From the NCBI GenBank assembly GCA_047967505.1, contig CM106538.1: a DNA stretch of 64,000 bases; one strand, 5' to 3'. This stretch comes from Dipteris shenzhenensis (lineage: Eukaryota; Polypodiophyta; Polypodiopsida; Gleicheniales). Shown here in pieces: positions 39,101 through 49,852 of this stretch. A program made the translations under genes and the position numbers. Below the pieces are notes generated by a model. It saw nothing but the letters and a program-made list of their open reading frames with translations. It did not search any database and had not been told where the DNA came from. The stretch's first letter is position 1, and each line of letters begins with the position of its first letter.

Positions 39101-42100
39101 CATCTGGAATCCTGAGGTTGGCAGACCGGCCTATCAAGTGAGGCTCTGAGATAGCCAGCACAACAGGAAAGTGGTCTGAAGTGGAAACCCCAGCAGCAAT
39201 GCATACCGATCCACCTCTGTCTAGTGCCCAATCATCTACATAGAATCTGTCAATGCGTGCATGAATAGGCATCTGCTGCCTCCTGTTCAACCAGAGAACA
39301 GGAGGGAATGTGGCTGAATAAGAAAGGCATCATCCAACCAAGTATCTCTGCCACAGTAGTGAAAAAGGAAGGCATCCCAAGTTGCTCTCTCCAAAGAGTG
39401 AAGTCCTCCTTCTCTACCCTCTTTTTTGTCTGACGGTAACTCAACCATGTTAAGGTCACCTCCAATCACCCATAAATCCGCAATGGGGTCCCAGGAGAGC
39501 AAATCCTTCCACATAATGACACGTTCCCCTCTAATGTTGGAGGCATACAGGTTAAGGAAACCAACCTTACGCCCTCCAATCAAGAGAATAATCCACTGAG
39601 CCCTAGAGGGAATAATGACTCCGTGTCCAACAACTAAGGGGAGCACCGACTGCAAAATTGAAATAGAAGTACCCCCCCTAGTGCCCAAGGCAGGCGACCA
39701 AAATGTATGGCCAGAAAGCAACTTGCCTGACTTGGCACAATCTCTAGAATCTAGTTTGTGCTCCTGAATAAATAAGATATCAATGGAAACCCCAGTAACA
39801 CCTGGATGAAGCTGATCCCGGATCAGCTATCTGCGGCGGCGATGTGGGACGCCACCTAGGCCTTGTATGTTCCAGCTAATAATCCTCATCGACGGGAGGA
39901 TGTAGAGTGGAACATCTTACCCGACCTAGTGGTGGAAACAAACCCCTCAACAGGGGTAGACCTCCTGCTCGAGGAGCGAGGAATGGAACCAAGTGGCGGA
40001 AAATTAGCAGGGGAAAGAACCCTGCCACTTGACGAAGAAGCCCTGTCAACAGGAAACTCAATCACTGGCTCACAAAAAGTAGAGGGCACAAACTCCTCCT
40101 CTGGGAAATCTGAAGCATCTGCTAGAGCTGAAAATGAGTTCCTGTGAATTAGGCCAAACACCGGAGTGCGAAGGATCCCTTATGAGGGTAGATGATCAAT
40201 AGTGTAAACCATCCCCTTCCCCCTATCCAAGGGAGGAAGTGAGGACTGCTCTCGATCCTGTGTCTACCTATCCACGGAGACCTCTACTGCCTCGAGGAGT
40301 GTGTCTGGCACCGCTGGTTCTAGGGGAGGAGCTACAACCAGGGAGGAGGTCGAAGCTGAAGCGTCTCGGACTGTGTGAGGTGAGATTGGAGGGACAGCCC
40401 GAGGTGAAGCAGAGTCCACTAGTGTATCCTAGTGAACTGAAGGAGGAATCTACACACGAACCATAACCCACTGGTATGCGTCGGGTGCCTCTGAGGTAGA
40501 AGGTCGTGAGGCACCTGAGGTAGAAGGTGGCGGTATCATAGGAGCGCTTAGTGGAGGAGCACTTTGGCGAGTAGGAGCTATACCACCATCCTGAGGAGGA
40601 TCGCCATGTGGAGGTCGAGGAGCAGGTGCTGGACCTGTACCACCCTCCTGTCGAGGCTGAGGAGTAGGTGCCGGACCTGTACCACCTTCCTGTCGAGGCC
40701 GAGGAGCAAGTGTTGGACTTGTACCACACCCCTGTCAAGGCCGTGGGGCGGTAGCTGTACTAGAGGGCTTCTTGGGCCTTTTCTTCCTCCTGGGGCAATC
40801 CCTGGCAAAGTGTCCAATGGTCGTGCATATCCTGCATTGGTCCTGCCTGCTTGTAATTTCTACTCTATGGCGAAAAAAGGAACCATCCAGGCGCTTGATC
40901 ATAACATGGTCCATCGTGAGGTTAGGATCCTTACAGAGGACCCTTACTCTAGGTACCCCATCAGCCTTAGTTGCCTCTGCTGCAGTCAATGGCAACCCAG
41001 GGAGGGGTGGGATCTCAGCAACCGTGCCGAAATGCTCCCCAATAATAGAAAGAAGTCGATGGTAAACCTGGGGAAGCCCAGGAAATCTGATGAAGAGTGA
41101 AAAGATTTCCTTATCTTCCTCCACTGGGTCGAAACCAATATCAAAGGCGTCAAAGAAGATCTTCATGTGTCCCAGGTGTAAAAACTCAGCTTTGAGCACT
41201 GTGCTCGCAGCCTCTGGAGTGTCAAAAACAACATGGAAAAAACCTCATCCCAGAAGACGAACATCTAACAATCGTGGAGTGAGGTATGGGGGGAGAGCTG
41301 CAAGCATCCAGTCTCTGGCTTGGGATCTGGAAGGGTGAGACCCGAAGATGCATGCGAGCAACGTGGTAGAGCATTCAATCTCTACGTCCTTCTTGAGCTG
41401 CTGCAACTCGTCTTTAGAAAAAGTAATAGTTTTCGCGGCCGGTGGAGGTGGAGTAGGATTGGTTGATGGAATATCCATCATCAATCGAGGTGAAGAGGCT
41501 GACTCGGGCACTTTTGAGGCTCCGTCTGCTCCAAAAAACGCTGCGGGAGAAGGAAGAGGGGGGAGACATGAAGAAGGAAAAAGAATGCGGGGGGGGGGGT
41601 AGGGAGCAGGGTAGAGGGAGGGCTGAGGCAGGAGCGGGGGGAGGGAGCGGGGTAGAGGGAGCGGGGGAGCAAGGAAGGGGGAGCGGCCTGAGAGGGGAGG
41701 GGGCAGCTGAGCGGGAGAGGATAGAAGGGGGTAGAGGAGAGGGAGGTAGAGGTGGGGGGGTAGAGGCGGGGGTAGGGAGCAGGTAGAGGAGAGGGGTGTA
41801 GAGGCGGGGGGAAGGGTAGGGGGAGGGTAGAGGCGGGGAAGGATAGAGGCAGGGGGAAGGGTAGAGGCGGGGGTGAGGGGAGCGGGGTAGAGGGAGCGGG
41901 GGAGCAGGGAAGGGGGAGCGGGCTGAGAGGGGAGGGGGCGCGCTGAGAGGGAGAGGAGGGGAAGGGGTAGCAGGCTGAGAGGGGAGGGAGCGGGCTGAGA
42001 GGGAGGGGAGGGGGTGGGCTGAGAGGGAGAGGCTGAGGGAGAGGGAGGGGGAGGGGGAGGGGGAGGGGGAGGGGCTGAGGGCGAGGGAGGGGCTGAAGGA

Positions 42101-42398
42101 GAGGGGGCAGCAAGGGAGCGGGGAGGAGCAGCAGCTCTGAAAAACCAAATGATGGCTTTTCAATTCTTCATACCCCTAAATGCCAGTCCCCTTGATCGGG
42201 CTGCACGCAAGCTATGTTCCTCAGTTGGGTCGCTTCACCATGGCTGCCCCCTGCAAAGCATCCAAGATTCCGACCGACCTCCATGCTCAGTGAGTCACAT
42301 CCTAGTAACCAAAAGTCACAGTTTTAGTTATGATCTCTTCTGCTCGAACACATATTTTAGCACGCCCCATCTTACTGCTGCTCCTTATAGTATATGCC

Positions 42399-42437
<39 letters not shown>

Positions 42438-42450
42438 TGTATGTATGTAT

Positions 42451-42485
<35 letters not shown>

Positions 42486-42557
42486 AAGAAAGAAAGAAAC
42501 TATTATTATTGTCCTCTGGGGGCCTGAAATCGACCCATGGGACCCAATGGAATGTTA

Positions 42558-42593
<36 letters not shown>

Positions 42594-45500
42594 ACATGCG
42601 GACACACACACACACTCTTCTGTTCTACAATAAAATAATTTATACAAAAAGGGGATTATCTTTATATGTTGGACTTCATTTGCATCAAGAAATGGAGAGG
42701 TGTTCCTTTTTCTGTTTCGTTGTAGGGCTTCTGGTACTTTTGGAATGATTTATTCAGGCAGCTTTTCCACAGCTTGAAAGTAATAATATGGGGAGAGGAT
42801 TTTGCGGCTGTATATTTAGCACTAGTCACTTGGAAACTGATTTGGTCACCTGTATCTTGCAGGCAATCCCACAGAAAGAAGTTGACATGAGGGTGATGGA
42901 GTTGCCATCACGTGTAATCATTGAGAGACCATTCCTAGTATGTTTTGTTACTTCTAGTGTCAACGTTTTCTGTTGTTAAGGCTGGATATTGGTAAGCTTG
43001 TGAGATGCATATCATGAATGTGAAGCTCTTGGTCGAGTCATTTTTTTTTCTCAAGGGCAAGGGTGTACTGTGTGCTTGTCATGCTGGCAGTTGCGCTTGA
43101 GCGTGATCAATCGTACGGACAGACGGGTGGGTCCATTGCAAATATCCATGTCTCAAGATGAGGCTGAAGAAAAGAGAGCAATTGTTGTAAATGGGCTTTG
43201 GACAATGGTTAGTCTAGTGACTTTGAATCTCTGAGATAATACATCCAAGTTCTCAATGTTCCCTTTGCTGTTTAATTTATTTGACCTTAGAAATCTCTAA
43301 CAGCAGAATATATATCGAATGTTTGAGAGGCAAACAGTTTTACACCAATGCAATGGTGATTTGTATCTACTTTTCAAGGTGCAAATAAAATTATTCGAGT
43401 CAGTCAACTGCCATTTTTAAGCTTTCACACATTATGTATTCTTTTCCTCTTCGTATAAGCTTATGCCTTTTCTTGACAAGATAATTCAATTTGCAACGAT
43501 CTCTCCTATGAGACTACCTTTGATGTGCCTGTAATTTTTCTTTATGTATTTCTGATGTACGTAAGACTTTTTTAGAAAGTCGCAAAAACAGTTTAATCTT
43601 CACATTGGAAATAAAAGTTAGGCTCAAAGAGATTTGGACAATTTAGTGACATATGCCCTTGCCAATTTGCAATTAAAGGAAGATGAGTAATTATATATGA
43701 GTGTGGGCATACTGGAAGTATGAAAAATGCAGCTAGAATATGAAAAATGCTGTGGAGGAGTCACAATATTGTTTACAATACTAAGTGTATATTTGCATGC
43801 ACATGATATCACGAGTTGGGAGTAACTGTACCTTTGAAGAAATGAGACTTCCTATTGAAGCTTTCCTTTTCATACTTTGCGAGGAGCCCTTGCATCTAAT
43901 TGTCCCCCCTCAAAAAAGATTAACATTTTTTCAAATAATTTGCTATTTCATAGTCAGCTTATTTCCAGAAGATCATGAGATCACATGGTAAGTAAGCAAT
44001 GCAACAAGGAGAAAGAAAGAAAGAAAGAAAGAAATTTTATTAGAGTCTTCGGAAGACCAATGGGTCTATGAGACTGAAAGAAAACCTGATACAAATCCCA
44101 GTAAGGGTGGAGCTACTAAAATGAGCATCATCACCCGTGCTGAATCCTAAGTCTGATCATACATAATCAAATACATCTTGGTATGACTTTGAAAAAAAAA
44201 AAGACTGGAGCGGAACGTAATCCTCTGTATGTCATGTCGCCTTGGTTGGTGCATAGCCCGTGATGGGGTGCTGGCGTCCGTCAAGGGGTCCCATGCATCT
44301 CGGTCTCCCGGAGGAGGCTTGATGCAAGACCAGAGCCACCGTGACTCCCGTGGGACGTATCCCGGGTCTAAACAATGACGGGAGGTCCCCCAGAGTGATC
44401 TGTGTCCCCTCGATGTCTCGTGTGTTGTGCTGCGGTCGTCGGGTTGGGGTCTCTGTCACGTCTGCGGCTAGAGACTGGACGATCAATGTCACTCAATGGG
44501 AAGAACTCTGTGATCTTGCTCTGAGAGGTGTCTGATGGTGTGGCCAAGCCCCGTCGCTTGAGTAAGTACTCTCTGTGTCGGACCCCCTCATGAATGAAGG
44601 CCGCGAGGCATCTCTGATCTGGGTAGGCGAGGAATCTGGAAAGGAGCCTGGAGCCGTCTCTGAAGAGACGATGGTAGCGGCCTCGGATCTCGTAGTACAC
44701 TGGGCACTTGAAAATAAAATGCTCCTCCGACTCAACCTCCTGACAGTCGCACAATATGCATATGCGATGCCAACTAGGGATCCCCTCTGCTCTGCCGCTC
44801 TCTATGCGGAGGCGGTGTGATGATACCCGAAACTGTCCGATAGAGATCCGTAGTGAGTGAGGCATATGAAGCTCAATGTACCCTGGTGGTGTGATGAATC
44901 CCTCCTCCGAAATACGAAGACAGTGATCTCTGTAGAAACTCAGCTTCACTGGAAGCTCCCTCGACTCCAACCAGGTCCTAAAGGTGTGTAGCTGCAGGAG
45001 ATCCTCTCGAATGACCTGGTTGGTGTGTGGCCCCGATCGGGATGGTGGATGGGAGTACCGGAGGGGCATCTAAACTGTACTGAAAAGGAGGTATCCTATC
45101 GATGTGAAACCCTAGTCTCACAAACCATCTGTGAGTTCATGCATACCAACATCGCTCGTCTCCCTCTGCTGCCAACCTCATGGAGGAATCGAGAGAGAAC
45201 AATGGACAGCAGGAGCAGGCAACAACTGAATATGATTGATTGATGATTTGCAAGTACAAGGGTGCCTCCTTAGGCAAAGGTAGCCTCTGTTCCCACACAC
45301 ACACATCACATGTGATGTCAAGTGAGGGAATCTCACTGACATTACAGGTGAGGTCACATACACCTACCATATCTAATCATGACCTTATCTAAAGCCAAAG
45401 GTCACTTGACCATTCACATTCACACAAGTCTCAAACCCAAAACCCCTTTTACACTCACAGACAAACTAGAACCTAGTTCTCACGCTTGACTCTGAATACC

Positions 45501-47612
45501 CAACAAAACGTTCGGAGAAAAGGTGGTGAGACCACTCCGCCGCGATACTGCAATGCTTACTGTGTGCACCTCCTGTGCCACAGCAGCTCATGACCAATAG
45601 TTGAGACCATCCCCTTTGGCTAGTAATTGGGTAGAAAGTATGTTTTAGAAACCTAGAACTAAGACTCTCACAGAAAAAAGCCAAATACAATCATTTTTGG
45701 GGGACTACCCAGGACAGAATACCCTTATTGACTCAACACACACACAAAGGACAATTAGAAAGCCCAATCCTCATCAACCTCCTCGCGGTGGACATGGACC
45801 AGTGGCAGCAGTCTATTTCCACAACTTCTTCTCTCAGGTTCTTCTTTCCCGAGCAAATTGGCATACACAGGAGCTTTGTATGTCTATTATGAATTGCCAA
45901 AAGGTACTAAGGTAGATTTACAAGCTGAGGTGATACATTTCAAACATAATAATCTAATCCTAAGAGAAAAAACCTCTTCTAAATGGAGGTACCCCAAGGA
46001 TGTTCACACCACACTACTCAATATCCAACAATCCTTACACTATTTGCTACCATCTACTAGTGCAAAATCAGACAATTTGAGGACAAGAGCGGCTCCAAAT
46101 CTGGCTACCATAAGAGGTCAAGCTCAAAATGACACTGTGTATGCCATGCTGGAGGGAAGTATCACCCTAACCTTAACCCTAGAAGTGTGACAACTCTCTG
46201 TGTAAGGTTTTAAAGCCTTACACAGATAAGTATGTATTTCTCCGAAAATGGACAAAACCCTGTATAAGGGTGTGCACTGTATGCCACCATCTAGCAGATA
46301 TGGTGTTGCCTAGATGTGGACCCTTGGCACCACAAAACTATTCTCCTATCTTCCCCTAGCACCTTAAAAAACTGTGTCAGTCTGAACTTCAGTGGGATGA
46401 GTAGTTGCTCTCCCTACAGACCTCCTCGCTGCTCCGGTGGACAGCCAATGGTGAGGTACCGTTAATGTCCTGATCCTTGACTTCCTTGCAGCACCTTGCT
46501 GCTCCTGTCTGCAGCTAGTGGCGAGTCACAAGGCTCCCTGATTCCTGGCCTCCTTGCTGCTGGAACTGCAGCCAAACTGTGAGGTGCAAACTGAATACTA
46601 ACTGCCCCTCCAGGGCCCTTTGATAGGGCTAGAATGCTCCTAGGAACTGGCCGACCAGCAGACTGAGCTGGCTGACCAGCCCACAGACTGGGCTGACCCA
46701 GTCTGTGGCAGATCTTCTGCCCTAACCTGCTGTTGGAGGCCAGCCTGCCAAGTGGTATGTGCTGGCTGGTCTACCTCTCTGTGAGCCTGACCCACTGCTT
46801 CAGACTGCTGCCTGGCAGTCCTTGCTGCCACCATCTGCAGGGTCTATATAATGGCCTTGCCAGCTGCAGGGTCTATATAATGGCCTTGGCAGCCCATGTT
46901 TGCTGCCCTATGTGCAGCCCTTGCAGGGCCTTCTGCTGCATGAACGTCTGTCCTCTTCTAGGTCCTGTGCTGCTCCTAGGAAGCCCTTCCATCCAGATAT
47001 ACCTGCAGCTCACATGACAGCCTGCATGCTGCCCCATGTGGCAGCCCTGCACCTGCAGATCTGCCCCTGTGGCAGCTTTCCTCTCTCCCCATTTAGCATC
47101 TCTTTGTCTCATAAGATACTGCTGGTACACCTCACAGATGGGGAAATGACCACAGTAATCCCAACACTAAAATGAAATTGTATAGGCTTCACAAGCAATA
47201 GTAGCTTGAATGAAGAGAATGTGGACTACTTTTGGATTAGTTTTCTTGTTTAGTGCTAGCCTTTGTCAATGCTGAGTCTACCCTTCACCTTTGGAGTGCT
47301 GATAGGAGCTTAGTACAAATACCTTTGTATAAATGGATGTTCAAGCATGTGTGAGGGTGTGGATATGTATGTGTGGGACATATGTTTTTGCTATGGTACA
47401 CCCACCATTGGGCGTGGATGATGTCGGTGGGGATGTCATGACTAGTAAGTCCCTGCTATGCATGATGGAGTTTAGGGTTTTCAACCGTCAAGCAACTAAC
47501 TCGAGTGAATAACTTTCTTTGCAAAAAAAAAACTTGAGTGAAGAACTGCACTATGTGTTGTGTTTTTCAGAGCATGAAATTTGAAATGTTCCTATATGTG
47601 TGTGTGTGTGTG

Positions 47613-47689
<77 letters not shown>

Positions 47690-49804
47690 GTATGTATAAA
47701 TAAATAAATATATGTATATTAAATAAAAATATAAATATATATGTGTGTGTGTGTGTGTAGGTGTGAGGAGCGATGGAGAGCGATGGAGCCTCCCCCTTGC
47801 CCGTACAGCCCCAACCTACCTCGCTTTTCTGCTCGCAAACTCCTGTGCTTGCTCCGTTATCCTCTTTCCCTGCTTCGTACATCCCCGTACCTTTGCAGCT
47901 TGCAGCCGTACCTTTCCAGCCCACATTGGTACCTTGCCCCGTCTTCATCCACGCCTTTCCTGCACTCAGTCGTACCCTCTCTGCATTCCGTACAGACTGT
48001 ACAGTCGTCCGTACAGGCTGTACGGTAGTCCGTACAGTCCCAGCCTCATGTCGCCTCTGATTTCCGTACAGCCCCTCTGCATAGTATGTCCGTACAGCCC
48101 GATTCTGGTCCTTTTGTACAGTCCGTACCTCTTTTGGAGCAGCCCTCTCTGTCTTGCTCTTTCCTTGATACCTCTTCTTCCCCTTTTCCTGTTGCTTCGA
48201 CAGATGCCTCGTTCGTGTTCTCTGCTTCAGCTCTTCTTTCTGCCTCTGCTCCCACACGTGTTTTCATTCGGCATAAGAGAGGTGTTTTGCTTCCTTCGTG
48301 CTCTTTCAAATCGGCGAAGCTAGATGTTGCAGTTGGACCTTCCTCTCCTCTCCAGTTGGATCTTCTTCGCCAGATGTGTGCTGCCTCCGTTACAGAAGTT
48401 CCTTCTTCGGGTTCTCCTTTGGTTTGTTCTTTGGATTCTGCCCTTGTAATCTTTGGTCTTCGACAGGCTTAGCAGCTTGGGATCTATCTCTACTTTATGG
48501 GCAGGGTTCTTTCTGCAGCTCACCTTCGTCGTTGGGCTGAAGCTGCCGTGGGTGTGGATGTCATTTCCTCCTTTGTCTTTATGGGCAAAGGGTTTTATTA
48601 TGCCCACTGTTCTTCGACGGAGGTGGTGGAGCACCTTGTCAGTTGTGCTGGGGTTCCTGGGGCAGGTTTATTTGCTTATGTCATGCCCTGGGATCCTCTT
48701 TTTGATTCGGCAGCTTCTCTTTTGACTCATTGCCCGGTATGGATCACCCTCAAAGCACTGCCTGTTTCTCTTCTTCAGCATCTTTCTACCCTTGTAGCGC
48801 TCTTGGGGAGGCCTCTTCATGTTCCGAGACAGGAGTTTTTGTAGGCCACTCCGGATATTCGATATGATGCAGCCAGTGCCTTCTACTTTGGATCTTGATC
48901 TGGGTTTTGCCCATCCCATGCACATTTGGTTGCATTTTGCCTCTTTTCCTACAGCCTGTTATCGGTGCTGCCAGGTTGGTCATTTTGCACGTGCTTGCCC
49001 TTCTGCTTCCAAGACCACTCCTCCTGCTCCTTCCTCAGCAGTCAAGATTACTCCCCCTTCTCCTCCGGTCTCTACTATGGTTTCACTAGATAAGCCTTTA
49101 TTCACTGCTCCGAAGCATTACTGGAAGAAGGTAGATAAATCACTGGCCAATCTTGCTGCTGCTAAAGAAGCTCAGGCTCAATCTCGTGTTGAGCACCAAT
49201 AGTCTCCTTCTCCTCAGGATAAGGATGTTCCTCTTGAAGAGGGGATTATACAGGATGCGGTACATGTTTTATCTCAGGTTGATACTTGGAGTGAAGCTGA
49301 AATGATGAGTCGTGATTTATTTGATGCGGCTCCTTCAGATGGTACTGATGTTGATCTAGCTCCTTTGCCTGTGATGATCGTGCCAGAGTCTATTTTTGTT
49401 CAGGATGCAGATGTTCCTTTTTCTCTGGATTCTTTTCATCCTTGGTTACAACAGGTTTTTGACCTTGTGATTCAAAAATTCCGGCTGCCAGCTTATATTA
49501 AGAAGAATCACAAGGGCAAAATACAGCTAGTTTTTATTGATGGTGCAGTTACTCCACTGCATCACTTTTTACGAAGCAACAATCTGAAACTGGAGGATCT
49601 TTTGTTTGATTCTCCTCCAGTGGATATGTAACTTTTTACTGGGCTGCCTCATGAGTTTTTCTCTGAGGCTTTACTTGTAAATTTTTTCTTTGTACCTATT
49701 GGTGGGTTTTTACCTCTTTTTGGGGTTTCCCACACAGAAATAAAAGATTTCACTAAAAAAAAAAGTGTGTGTGTGTGTGTAGATAGATATCTATACATAT
49801 ACAA

Positions 49805-49852
<48 letters not shown>

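Larger units (their letters stand above)
36167..42130 (-). mobile_element. LINE H, near-complete non-LTR retrotransposon
   Basis: Minus-strand order: C-rich 5' region (about 42130-41570), ORF1 (41511-39886), ORF2 with endonuclease and reverse transcriptase (39889-36683), a short 3' ORF/UTR, terminal stem-loop (36197-36167) and (CT)n tail. Stops and frameshifts make it inactive, but all parts can be read. It is the reference for the shared 3' tail of elements c and d. It lies antisense in the 33-kb intron. Confidence 0.85.
47761..49764 (+). mobile_element. ORF1-only retroposon with 18-bp target duplication
   Basis: The 2,004-bp element is flanked by identical 18-bp (GT)8AG sequences (47743-47760 and 49765-49782) and ends in AATAAA (49739-49744) and A10 (49755-49764). 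It has a GTAC-rich 5' part (47808-48130), a single decayed ORF1 and no endonuclease or reverse transcriptase. It is the only LINE-like insertion in sense orientation to the host gene. Its true poly(A) tail differs from the pyrimidine tails of the minus-strand LINEs. Confidence 0.75.

Noticed and set aside
41414-42163. Long open frames rich in Ser/Pro/Leu on the minus strand
   Set aside because: They arise from the G/A-rich low-complexity 5' region of LINE H and are open in several phases; no domain.
43498-43520. CTATGAGAC near 43507 as another LINE tail
   Set aside because: No flanking stem or microsatellite; probably chance.
45858-46190. 110-codon plus-strand frame as a host gene
   Set aside because: No recognisable domain, no clear splice context, inside an intron; kept only as a hypothetical ORF.
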